A stretch of 64,000 nucleotides of DNA. It comes from Pseudomonadota bacterium. Its GTDB lineage: Bacteria; Myxococcota_A; UBA9160; JADFDR01. Position numbers and translations under genes: made by a program. The notes beneath the pieces were generated by a model. That model did no database searches. It was not told the DNA's origin and was given only the letters and a program-made list of their open reading frames with translations. Positions 53,084 through 61,381 of this stretch are shown here, piece by piece (the first letter of the stretch is position 1; every line of letters starts with the position of its first letter). The DNA lies in NCBI GenBank assembly GCA_003353845.1, contig PIVT01000006.1:1-64000 (forward strand). Direction: 5' to 3'.

Positions 53084-54316
53084 GTGCCTTCAAAGTCTAG
53101 AAAAGCCGACGTGGGTACCGTGGATCAAGGAGCCCTCAGCGTCTCCGAATTCATGGCGGGCTTGCATCACCTGGTCAAAGATCAAGTGGGTCGCATCTGG
53201 GTGCAGGGAGAAATCAGCAACTTTACGCGGGCGGCCTCGGGGCACTGTTACTTCACACTCAAGGACTCACACGCCCAGGTGCGAGCCGTGCTCTTTCGCG
53301 GCGTGGCGGCGAATCTTCGCTTTGAACCAGAGAACGGGCTCGAAGTATTGGTCATGGCCGATGCCGCCATCTACGAGCAGCGCGGCGAACTGCAGCTCAT
53401 AGTCCGCCGCTTGGAGCCCCAAGGCCAGGGCGCCTTGCAACTTGCCTTTGAGCAATTGAAAGGGCGCTTGGCAGAGGAGGGCTTGTTCGACGCGGATCTC
53501 AAGCGCGACTTGCCGGAGCTGCCGCGCGGAGTGGGTATCGTCGCTTCCAAGCACAGCGCGGCCTTGCATGACGTCCTGCAGGTGAGCGGGCGTCGCTTTC
53601 CCCAGATCCCTGTTGTGATCGCCCACTCCCGCGTACAGGGGGAGGGCGCAGAACTCGAGATCGCCCGGGCGCTCGAAGACCTGGCACAATGGCCCGACCT
53701 GGATGTCATCTTGTTGGTTCGCGGCGGGGGGTCCTTGGAGGACCTGTGGTGTTTCAACACCGAGGGGGTGGCGCGCGCCATTGCCGCTTGCCCGTTGCCC
53801 GTGGTGAGTGGTGTGGGGCACGAGGTGGATGTCAGCATTGCCGACCTGGTGGCCGATCTGCGCGCTCCTACACCCTCGGCCGCAGCCGAACTGGTGTGGC
53901 CCAGTGGCGAGGAATTTCAGCGCCAGCTCGGGCGTCAATGGGAACGGCTCACGAGTTCCATGCAGACCTGCCTTGAAGGGCTTACCCAAGAACTGGATTT
54001 TCGCAGTGAGGCCTTGCGTGCTCATTCTCCCATGGGCCGTCTGCGGCTTCAGCAAGAGCGATTTGATCACCAGGCGCAGCGTTTGCGTTCGAGTATCAAG
54101 GTCCGTTTGCAGGAGGCGCAGTCTCGCTTTGCCACTCAGGGGAGCCGCTTGGACTCGCTTTCGCCCCTGGCTGTTCTCGAGCGGGGCTACGCAGTTGTGC
54201 GCCACGAGCCCGAGGGCCGCGTGGTGCGCCGAGCGGCGGAGGTCGTCCCGGGAGAGTCGCTTTCCGTGCATCTGTCCCAGGGGAGCTTGCGCGCCCGCGT
54301 CGAAGAGGTCTCCTGA
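53084..54316 (+). CDS. xseA: Exodeoxyribonuclease VII large subunit
   Basis: 410 residues; N-terminal OB fold (VQGEISNFTRAASGHCYFTLK), catalytic region with GVGIVASKHSAALHDVL, LLVRGGGSLEDLWCFN and SGVGHEVDVSIADLVAD, then a coiled coil and C-terminal domain LERGYAVV. Degrades single-stranded DNA with XseB. GTG start; spacing to GAGGA is long (12 nt), so a GTG at 53111 or 53120 is possible. Confidence 0.96.
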   Translation: MPSKSRKADVGTVDQGALSVSEFMAGLHHLVKDQVGRIWVQGEISNFTRAASGHCYFTLKDSHAQVRAVLFRGVAANLRFEPENGLEVLVMADAAIYEQRGELQLIVRRLEPQGQGALQLAFEQLKGRLAEEGLFDADLKRDLPELPRGVGIVASKHSAALHDVLQVSGRRFPQIPVVIAHSRVQGEGAELEIARALEDLAQWPDLDVILLVRGGGSLEDLWCFNTEGVARAIAACPLPVVSGVGHEVDVSIADLVADLRAPTPSAAAELVWPSGEEFQRQLGRQWERLTSSMQTCLEGLTQELDFRSEALRAHSPMGRLRLQQERFDHQAQRLRSSIKVRLQEAQSRFATQGSRLDSLSPLAVLERGYAVVRHEPEGRVVRRAAEVVPGESLSVHLSQGSLRARVEEVS

Positions 54317-54412
54317 GCTCAAAGTCCGTTAAAAATAAGGCGAAAACGAGTCAAATCGCCCTCAAAGCCGCGTTGACTCCCCGTTGGTGCAGGGGTAGCA
54401 TCGCCTCCAATC

Positions 54413-54727
54413 ATGGCCCAGAAACGCAGTGCGCAAGCAAAATCCAAGTCGGCGCCTTCCAAATCGAAGCAGACTGAAGCCGAGAAGCCACCGAGTTTCG
54501 AGCTTGCGCTCGAGCGACTGGAGAGCCTTGTGGACCGCCTGGAAGGCGGAGAGCTGGAGTTGGAAGAGGCCCTGGAAGCCTTTGAAGAGGGCGTCAAGCT
54601 CTCGCGTCATTGTGCGGGCTATCTACGCGAGGCGGAGCGCAAGGTGGATCTGCTAGTGCGCACCGGAGATGAATTGGTCGCTGAGCCCTTTGAAGCGGGT
54701 GGGTTTGAGGCCGGAGAAGAAGCTTGA
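54413..54727 (+). CDS. xseB: Exodeoxyribonuclease VII small subunit
   Basis: 104 residues with the conserved XseB helix-hairpin FELALERLESLVDRLEGGEL and EALEAFEEGVKLSR. A basic 25-residue N-terminal extension (KSKSAPSKSKQ) and acidic tail flank the core of about 60 residues. Overlaps ispA by one base (TGATG). Confidence 0.93.
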   Translation: MAQKRSAQAKSKSAPSKSKQTEAEKPPSFELALERLESLVDRLEGGELELEEALEAFEEGVKLSRHCAGYLREAERKVDLLVRTGDELVAEPFEAGGFEAGEEA

Positions 54728-55593
54728 TGGATGTACGTGCCTACCTGACAGAACGTGGTGAGCTGGTGAATCGCTACCTGGACGAGAACTTGCCAGGCTT
54801 GGCCGAGGAACCCGTTTCTTTGCACGGCGCCATGCGACACTTGATCTTTCCCGGTGGCAAGCGCCTTCGTCCCGTCTTGACCTATGCGGCCGCCGAAGCC
54901 ATGGGGGTCGCCCCCGATGTTGTCACGCCTTTTGCCGCGGCCGTTGAGTTGATCCACACCTACTCCCTGGTGCACGATGACCTTCCCTGTATGGACGACG
55001 ACGACGAGCGTCGCGGGCGTCCTACCGTACATAAAGTCTACGGTGAGGCCGTGGCGGTCTTGGCCGGGGACGCGCTCCAGGCCGAAGCCTTTTCGATTTT
55101 ATTTGGAGACAGCGGCCTGCTCTCGGCTGCCGGCGGCACTGCCCCACCCGAGGCGATTCTGGCTGTCGCGCGCGATCTGGCCTTGGCCGCCGGTTCTCGC
55201 AACTTGGTGGGTGGACAGGTCGACGATCTCAGTTTTGAGTTGATCGGCGAAAATGACGAGGCGCGCATCGAATCCGTGCACGCTCGAAAGTCCGCCGCTT
55301 TAATTGCGGTATCTATTACAGGTGGCGCGCGCTTGGGAGGCGCCTCCGAAGTGTTACTTGAGGGTTTTGCACGCTTTGGAAAGGCAGTGGGAGTTGCTTT
55401 TCAAATCGCTGATGATTTACTGGATGCTGACGAGCAGGAGCCATGTTCCACATTGCGTGTCATCGGTGTGGAAGCCGCGCGCAATCGAGCTGAGGCTTTG
55501 TTGGAATCGGCATTGACTGAACTTGAGGGCTTGGGCGAACCCGCGGAACCCCTGCGTGAGCTAGCGCGTTTCGCAGTGCGGAGAGATCAATGA
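54727..55593 (+). CDS. ispA: Short-chain polyprenyl diphosphate synthase (FPP/GGPP)
   Basis: 288 residues. First Asp motif DDLPCMDDDD (insertion type usual in bacterial FPP synthases) and second DDLLD; GGKRLRP near the start. Makes farnesyl or geranylgeranyl diphosphate, precursor of undecaprenyl carrier and quinones; product length is not certain. GGAGAAG precedes ATG 54727; an in-frame TTG lies just before. Confidence 0.94.
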   Translation: MDVRAYLTERGELVNRYLDENLPGLAEEPVSLHGAMRHLIFPGGKRLRPVLTYAAAEAMGVAPDVVTPFAAAVELIHTYSLVHDDLPCMDDDDERRGRPTVHKVYGEAVAVLAGDALQAEAFSILFGDSGLLSAAGGTAPPEAILAVARDLALAAGSRNLVGGQVDDLSFELIGENDEARIESVHARKSAALIAVSITGGARLGGASEVLLEGFARFGKAVGVAFQIADDLLDADEQEPCSTLRVIGVEAARNRAEALLESALTELEGLGEPAEPLRELARFAVRRDQ

Positions 55594-57488
55594 ACCCCTC
55601 GAAATTTCTGAATACCATTCAGTGCCCGGAGGATCTGCGCAAGCTCTCCAAGGAAGACGTCACGAGCGTCACCGAGGAACTGCGCGAAGAGATCTTGCAC
55701 CGTGTTTCACGCACGGGTGGTCACCTGGCTTCGAGCCTGGGTGCGGTGGAACTGATTACTGCGATTCACTACGTCTTCGATACGCCCAACGATCGCTTGG
55801 TCATGGATGTGGGGCACCAGGGCCACGCCCATAAGATGCTCACGGGACGGCGCGAAGGCTTTGCCGAGATGGGCAAAGCCGAAGGTATTGGCAAGTTCCC
55901 GCGTCGTTGTGAATCGCCCTACGACACCTTCGGCGTGGGCCACGCCGGCACCTCCATCTCGGCGGCCCTGGGAATGGCGCGCGCTTTGGAGTGCAAGGGC
56001 TTGGACAACTGCGCCATTGCTTTGATCGGCGACGGTGGCATGACGGCGGGCATGGCCTTTGAAGCCCTGAATCACGGTGGAGCGCTCAAGCAGAAGAACC
56101 TCATCGTCGTGCTCAATGACAATGAGATGAGCATTTCGCCCAATGTGGGTGCGCTGTCCTCCTTTATGTCGCGCAAGCTGTCGGCACCCATGGTGCGCAC
56201 CGTGAAGGGCTGGGCCAAGGACTTCTTGGGTTCCATGCCGGGAGACATGCTCCACTGGGCGCACAAGGCCGAAGAATCCCTCAAAGCCTTCCTGACGCCC
56301 GCCATGTTGTTTGAAGCCTTTAATTTCCGTTACGTGGGACCCGTGAAGGGCAATGATATCGAAGGGTTATTGGAGACCTTTGAGAACGTCAAAGGCATGG
56401 TGGGGCGGGGCGCAGGCCCCATTCTCGTGCACGCCATGACGGCCAAGGGCTATGGCTACGAGCCCGCACAGAGTGATCCCATGACCTACCACGGTGTGAG
56501 CAAGTTCGATGTACCGACGGGCAAGATGGAGCCTTCGCGACCGGGTCCCCCCTCCTACACCGGGGTGTTTGCCAATGCCTTGATTCGCCTGGCCAAGGCC
56601 GACGAGCGCGTTGCCGCCATTACGGCCGCCATGCCCGAAGGCACGGGCTTGGACAAATTCCAAGCTGAGTTGCCCGAGCGCTTTTTTGATGTGGGTATCG
56701 CCGAACAGCACGCCGTGACCTTTGCGGCTGGCTTGGCCACGGAAGGGCTCAAGCCCGTTGTGGCCATTTACTCGACCTTTTTGCAACGCGCCTTCGATCA
56801 GGTATTGCACGATGTGTGCTTGCAGAACCTGGATGTCACCTTCGCCCTGGATCGCGCGGGGCTGGTGGGTGGCGATGGTGCGACACACCAAGGCCTTTAC
56901 GATTACAGCTTCTTGCGTTCCCTGCCCAACCTGACCCTCATGGCGCCCAAGGACGAGAACGAGCTGCAGCATCTTCTGGCCACGGCCGTTGAAGCTCCGG
57001 GGCCTTCGGCGATACGCTATCCGCGCGGTGCGGGCCTGGGCATTGCGCTGGATCCCGAGATTAAACCCATCCCGTTGGGGGAGTCCGAGTTGCTGCGCGA
57101 TGGAAACGATCTGGTCATTGTCGCCATCGGTTCAACGGTGCATCCTGCCTTGCAGGCCGCTGTCGAACTCGGTGCCGAAGGCATCTCCGCCGCCGTGATC
57201 AACGCGCGCTTTGTGATGCCCATGGATGTCGGCCGCATTGCGGCCCTGGCCCAGCGCTGTGGGGCTGTGCTCACGGTGGAAGAACATAATCTGCGCGGTG
57301 GTTTTGGCAGTGCCGTGGCCGAAGCCTTGGCCCAAGAGAGCATCACGGTTCCCATACGCCTTCTCGGTTTCCCCGAACAAGTGATCGAGCACGGCGACCC
57401 CGACACACAGCGCGCTTTGTACGGCATTGATGCCGAAGGGATTGCCGCCGGCGCCCGCAAGCTTCACGCGCAACGCGGCTCAACCTGA
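55590..57488 (+). CDS. dxs: 1-deoxy-D-xylulose-5-phosphate synthase
   Basis: Thiamine-diphosphate enzyme of the MEP isoprenoid pathway. 632 residues. Motifs VGHQGHAHKMLTGR, GDGGMTAGMAFEALNH with ThDP/Mg site, and GIAEQHAVTFAAGLA with the transketolase-family Glu. ATGA overlap with ispA makes an xseA-xseB-ispA-dxs operon, a common bacterial order. Confidence 0.98.
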   Translation: MNPSKFLNTIQCPEDLRKLSKEDVTSVTEELREEILHRVSRTGGHLASSLGAVELITAIHYVFDTPNDRLVMDVGHQGHAHKMLTGRREGFAEMGKAEGIGKFPRRCESPYDTFGVGHAGTSISAALGMARALECKGLDNCAIALIGDGGMTAGMAFEALNHGGALKQKNLIVVLNDNEMSISPNVGALSSFMSRKLSAPMVRTVKGWAKDFLGSMPGDMLHWAHKAEESLKAFLTPAMLFEAFNFRYVGPVKGNDIEGLLETFENVKGMVGRGAGPILVHAMTAKGYGYEPAQSDPMTYHGVSKFDVPTGKMEPSRPGPPSYTGVFANALIRLAKADERVAAITAAMPEGTGLDKFQAELPERFFDVGIAEQHAVTFAAGLATEGLKPVVAIYSTFLQRAFDQVLHDVCLQNLDVTFALDRAGLVGGDGATHQGLYDYSFLRSLPNLTLMAPKDENELQHLLATAVEAPGPSAIRYPRGAGLGIALDPEIKPIPLGESELLRDGNDLVIVAIGSTVHPALQAAVELGAEGISAAVINARFVMPMDVGRIAALAQRCGAVLTVEEHNLRGGFGSAVAEALAQESITVPIRLLGFPEQVIEHGDPDTQRALYGIDAEGIAAGARKLHAQRGST

Positions 57489-57705
57489 AGCGCACACTCC
57501 TAGCCCAGATGAATCAACACTGCTTTGCTCCAGGTCGACAGACGACCTTCGCCCTCAGCCCGCCAGCTTGAACTGAGATCGTGATTCTTACAGGGTGTCG
57601 AAACCTTGCCTGTTTTCCTTATCTTCATCGCCACGGCCGTGACTCATGCAGGAATACGAGTTTTTCCAGCGCCGGGATAAGCAGAATGCGCGAAGGGGAG
57701 GGGAT

Positions 57706-59658
57706 ATGGCCGTTAGAAATCTAGGCATGCTCGTGGGGCCGGACTTGTCGGCAGTGGCGCAGATGCGTTGGGTCGTGCGGCTTGCCGAGGCGCGCGATCT
57801 GGATTTGATCGTGCTCCAGCATGTCGAAAGCAAGGACCGCGGAAGCTCGGAGATTCCCCTGGACGGATCTGCGGAAGGAGAGGTGGCGGCAACGGCCCGC
57901 GAGATCCTGCAAGCCATCGAAGAAAACCCCCTTCTTCGAGCCGGGCCTCGTCCCGAAGCGAGTGCCGAAAGCGTGGCGAGTAGTGGTGCGTCGGTCATCC
58001 ATGTGCGGATGAAGCAGATCCGCTGCGCGGGCTTTCGCGCACTGCGAGACATGCTCGGCATCGAAGTGCAAAAGTCCGATATCGAGTTGTGCACCATCCT
58101 TCGCAAGGAACTGGGTGGCGGGGATGCCGAACTCGTCAAGCAGCGCCAACTCTTTCTGCGCTACGCGCCATGCGAGGTAGTGCACTGCAGTGGTTTCAGT
58201 GAGACGAGCGAGTTGTCGCGAATCCTGGTCACGGTGGCCAGCGGCGCTCACGGGAAGGCGGCGCTTCGCTTGGCTTGCGACCTGGCAGCAGGATTCAACG
58301 CAACCCTGACAGCCCTTCGCGTAAACCCGACCATCGGACCTGACGCGGAGCGGGTCGGCGCGCTTCGCATGGACAACCTGCTGCGAAAAACACTTGGCAA
58401 AGAACACGCCCAAGTGACTCGTCGGGTGGTGGTCGATGATCATGTTCATCGGGGTGTGCGGCGCGTGTGGGACGAAGGGCAGTTCGATCTAGTGGTCGCC
58501 GGCGCCTCGCGGGTTGGAATCCTCGGCAGCATGGTCGAAGGCAGCATTGGCGCCAAGCTCGTCAAGGGCGAATCAGCGCCGACCGTCGCCATCGTCAGCG
58601 CCGCATCGCCCATGAGGAATCGATTCTTTGGCTTCGTCCAGAACGGCATCGAGCGATTGGTGCCGCAGATCGACCGCGAGAATCGCGTTGTGCTGGTCGA
58701 CCGAGTTCAATCGAGCTCCAGCTGGGATTTTGATTTCTCCGCCTTGATGGTGCTCTCCACCCTGATCGCCGCGGTTGGCCTCATCCAAAACGCGCCCGCC
58801 GTAGTCATTGGTGCCATGCTGGTCGCGCCTCTCATGACGCCGCTCCTCGGTTTGGGGCTCGCCCTCGTGCAAGGCAACCCCGTGCTCGCGCGGATTTCGG
58901 TTCACGCGATTGTTTTCGGGGTGATGGTCGCCATTCTAGTCGGGGTGCTTGTGGGTCTCCTGACGCCCGGGTTCCAAGAGCCGACCCGGGAGATGCTGGG
59001 TCGTGGAGGACCTGGCGTTCTCGATCTTTGTGTGGCGTTCGCCTCCGGGCTGGCGGCCGCCTATGCCTCATCACGGCCAGGCCTGCTCGCGGCCTTGCCG
59101 GGAGTGGCCATCGCCGCAGCACTCGTGCCCCCCATCGCGACCTGCGGACTGGCCCTGTCCCTTGGAAACTTCGATCTGGCGTTCAATGCTCTCCTGCTCT
59201 TCGTGATCAATATGGTCACCATTGTGTTGGCGACGGTGGTGAGCCTTTGGCTGGTCGGGCTAAGAAATATCAAGAGGATGTCCCGCTGGACGGTCCGCGC
59301 CGGCGGGGCGGTTCTCCTGGCTGTCCTCGCCCTCGGTATTTACTTGAGCCTATACCCCCCCTCGCGCGCCACTGAGATCGGTCTCCCATCGGGTTTGATG
59401 CAGGCGATCCAGCAGCCACTTGGCGACGACTATCGGCTTGAGGGTATTGCCATTGCCTATGACGAGATTGGCGTTCAGCTCAACGTGCGCGTTGTTGGCG
59501 AGAAGTTTGCCTCCGAAGACCTGGCGCAAGAGATTCGAACGCTGGCTCGCGGGCATTTCAAAAAGCCGGTCAGGGTCCGTCTGCTTACGCAAGTCGAAGC
59601 CGGTGAAGTGCCCCCTCGGGACCTGGAAAGCTCAGCAGTGGGCAATCAAGTTCCATGA
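57706..59658 (+). CDS. Universal-stress-protein/DUF389 membrane fusion protein
   Basis: 650 residues. Residues 1-170 and about 170-290 look like two UspA-type alpha/beta domains; the second contains LRVNPTIGPDAE and the G-rich nucleotide-binding-like end VVAGASRVGILGSMVEGSIG. Residues about 320-540 are a DUF389 (TIGR00341-like) membrane domain with six or more helices, including IGAMLVAPLMTPLLGLGLAL and the PGVAIAAALVPPIATCGLAL block. A soluble C-terminal domain follows. Probably a nucleotide-responsive membrane protein; no transport substrate is known. ATG 57706 follows AAGGGGAGGGG; the earlier ATG 57646 has no ribosome site. Confidence 0.8.
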   Translation: MAVRNLGMLVGPDLSAVAQMRWVVRLAEARDLDLIVLQHVESKDRGSSEIPLDGSAEGEVAATAREILQAIEENPLLRAGPRPEASAESVASSGASVIHVRMKQIRCAGFRALRDMLGIEVQKSDIELCTILRKELGGGDAELVKQRQLFLRYAPCEVVHCSGFSETSELSRILVTVASGAHGKAALRLACDLAAGFNATLTALRVNPTIGPDAERVGALRMDNLLRKTLGKEHAQVTRRVVVDDHVHRGVRRVWDEGQFDLVVAGASRVGILGSMVEGSIGAKLVKGESAPTVAIVSAASPMRNRFFGFVQNGIERLVPQIDRENRVVLVDRVQSSSSWDFDFSALMVLSTLIAAVGLIQNAPAVVIGAMLVAPLMTPLLGLGLALVQGNPVLARISVHAIVFGVMVAILVGVLVGLLTPGFQEPTREMLGRGGPGVLDLCVAFASGLAAAYASSRPGLLAALPGVAIAAALVPPIATCGLALSLGNFDLAFNALLLFVINMVTIVLATVVSLWLVGLRNIKRMSRWTVRAGGAVLLAVLALGIYLSLYPPSRATEIGLPSGLMQAIQQPLGDDYRLEGIAIAYDEIGVQLNVRVVGEKFASEDLAQEIRTLARGHFKKPVRVRLLTQVEAGEVPPRDLESSAVGNQVP

Positions 59659-59749
59659 GTAAGGAAAAATCTTTCCCCTGCCTGTCGAGATCATTGGGGC
59701 TGTAGTCTCAAGTACCTGTTTTCTAAAACGAATACCAGGTAGGTACACT

Positions 59750-59765
59750 TGGTCTGTAAATTGCA
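59750..59765 (+). promoter_or_regulatory. Sigma-54-type promoter of the small PEP-CTERM gene
   Basis: TGGTCTGTAAATTGCA keeps TGG and TTGCA with GG and GC 10 nt apart; the CAC part differs. Predicted start about 59776, 64 nt before the ATG. Immediately upstream is a dyad, GTACCTG (59712-59718) and CAGGTAGGTAC (59736-59746), which could be an activator site. The leader can form a CACCCGTC/GACGGTG hairpin. Confidence 0.65.
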
Positions 59766-59839
59766 TTTAACTAGGGCACACCCGTCGATGGGCTGACGGT
59801 GCGAGACTAGATAGGGCTTTTGAGGGGGCAAGAATAGAA

Positions 59840-60394
59840 ATGATTAAAGCAGCAAAGACAATTTTGAGAGCTTCCCTGCTGACGGTATTCGGCGTCGTGA
59901 TGATGGCGGGAAGCGCGCAAGCGGCCTCCATGTGTCCGGACAGCCTTTGTTCAGGGCCAGTAGGTCTGCCAGCCAACACTACTGACATTGACGTTGACCT
60001 GTGGTTGGTAAACACCACCGGGAAAACAGACTTTTTCAACTACTCCTGGGAAGCGACAATCGTGGGTAACATGACCATTACAGCTTGGACGCCGGTTGAT
60101 GGTTCGACAGCTGCGGGTCTGGGTGGCTCGACCATTAGTGGAACAAAAGGGGTAATCAGTATTGAAGGTATTTCCGTGGGTCCGATTCTTATCGGAACCA
60201 TCACCGTCGATACTGGCGGTCTTCCGGGCTCATTGACGGTTAGCTCCGCTGGCCAAAACGTCTCCGAGATGCCGGACTTTGTTTCGTCTCAAATTGGCCC
60301 CACCGTCATCGCCAACATTGTTCCAGAGCCCAGCACGCTACTGCTCATGGGGATGGGTTTGGTGGGACTGGCTTCCCATCGCCGCCGCCTCTAA
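59840..60394 (+). CDS. Small PEP-CTERM protein
   Basis: 184 residues. Signal peptide (ASLLTVFGVVMMAGSAQA), a beta-rich central domain of about 115 residues with no recognised family (two Cys near its start, CPDSLC), then VPEPST, hydrophobic LLLMGMGLVGLA and basic SHRRRL: a textbook PEP-CTERM signal. Single gene with its own sigma-54-type promoter, inserted between dxs/USP-DUF389 and tlyA. Confidence 0.88.
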   Translation: MIKAAKTILRASLLTVFGVVMMAGSAQAASMCPDSLCSGPVGLPANTTDIDVDLWLVNTTGKTDFFNYSWEATIVGNMTITAWTPVDGSTAAGLGGSTISGTKGVISIEGISVGPILIGTITVDTGGLPGSLTVSSAGQNVSEMPDFVSSQIGPTVIANIVPEPSTLLLMGMGLVGLASHRRRL

Positions 60395-60444
60395 CTAGCG
60401 TTCTCGCTCCCTCCAAAAAAAGCGCAGCTGGAAAAGCCGCTCAT

Positions 60445-60472
60445 CCTCCCTATCCTTAAGGACTCAGGGAGG
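60445..60472 (+). terminator. Hairpin downstream of the small PEP-CTERM gene
   Basis: CCTCCCT and AGGGAGG pair around an inner CCTTAAGG palindrome, 51 bp after the stop codon. No T run follows, so termination is only plausible. Confidence 0.4.
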
Positions 60473-60559
60473 CGGTGGCGAACTGTGCGCGGGCTGAGTG
60501 AGAGCTGAGTGAGCGGTGAGCCGGAGCCCCTTTTAAATCATGTAAATCAGGAGTCGTGC

Positions 60560-61306
60560 TTGAAGGGCAAACGCTTGGATGAGCGAGTGGTGGACGATGG
60601 TCTCGCTGACTCGAGAACGCGCGCACAGGCCCTGATTCGAGCTGGCCGTGTGCTGGTCGATGACACCCCCATGGACAAGCCGGGCACGCGAGTTTCCGAC
60701 GGAGCCCAAGTGCGTGTGCGCGGTGACGACAGCCCCTTTGTCTCGCGCGGCGGTGAGAAACTGGCCAGCGCACTGACTGATTTGGGCATCCAAGCCAAGG
60801 ACAAAGTTTGCCTCGACGTCGGTGCGTCCACCGGGGGCTTCACCGATTGCCTGCTTCAGCACGGGGCCACTCGGGTCGTCGCGGTGGATGTGGGCTATGG
60901 GCAAATTCACGATAAGTTGCGACGGGATGCGCGTGTGGAAGTGCATGAGCGAGTCAACGCGCGTGAGTTGGATCCCGCTCTGGTGCCCGATGACGTGGGG
61001 TTGGTGACCATGGACGTCAGTTTTATTTCTGCGCGCTTGATCCTGCCCTGCTTGGTGCAGGTGGCTCCCAAGGCTGACTTGCTGATCTTGGTGAAACCCC
61101 AGTTTGAAGTGGGCAAAGAGCAGGTGGGTAAGGGAGGTGTGGTGCGTGACGATGCCACGCGTCAGCTGGCCGTGACCCAGGTGCGAGAGTGTGCCGAGGG
61201 CTTGGGTTTGCTCACTCGGGGGCAGGCGGACAGCCGGGTGCACGGGCCCAAGGGCAATCGCGAGATCTTTTTACACTTTGCCCCTGACTTGCAGGACCCT
61301 GCTTGA
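60560..61306 (+). CDS. tlyA: TlyA-family rRNA 2'-O-methyltransferase
   Basis: 248 residues. N-terminal S4 RNA-binding domain (KRLDERVVDDGLADSRTRAQ, GRVLVDD), then an FtsJ-like methyltransferase with VCLDVGASTGGFTDCLLQ and the K-D-K-E-type residues in VTMDVSFIS and ILVKPQFEVGK. The family includes TlyA, once called hemolysin. TTG 60560 is chosen because AGGAG lies 6 nt upstream; the frame is open back to 60509. Confidence 0.93.
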   Translation: MKGKRLDERVVDDGLADSRTRAQALIRAGRVLVDDTPMDKPGTRVSDGAQVRVRGDDSPFVSRGGEKLASALTDLGIQAKDKVCLDVGASTGGFTDCLLQHGATRVVAVDVGYGQIHDKLRRDARVEVHERVNARELDPALVPDDVGLVTMDVSFISARLILPCLVQVAPKADLLILVKPQFEVGKEQVGKGGVVRDDATRQLAVTQVRECAEGLGLLTRGQADSRVHGPKGNREIFLHFAPDLQDPA

Positions 61307-61381
61307 TCTCACACACTGAGGTTTGTCGCTCGGGCCTTGACACCCAAGCTGACCCCAAAAGCGACGAAAAGAGATTTTATC

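Noticed and set aside
54370-54412. tRNA-like string GGTGCAGGGGTAGC before xseB
   Set aside because: No T-arm or acceptor stem can be formed around it.
59765-59815. c-di-GMP (GEMM-type) riboswitch-like string in the PEP-CTERM gene leader
   Set aside because: GGCACACC and GGTGCGAGAC recall the core, but the GAAA tetraloop/receptor and the second stem are missing and the leader is too short.
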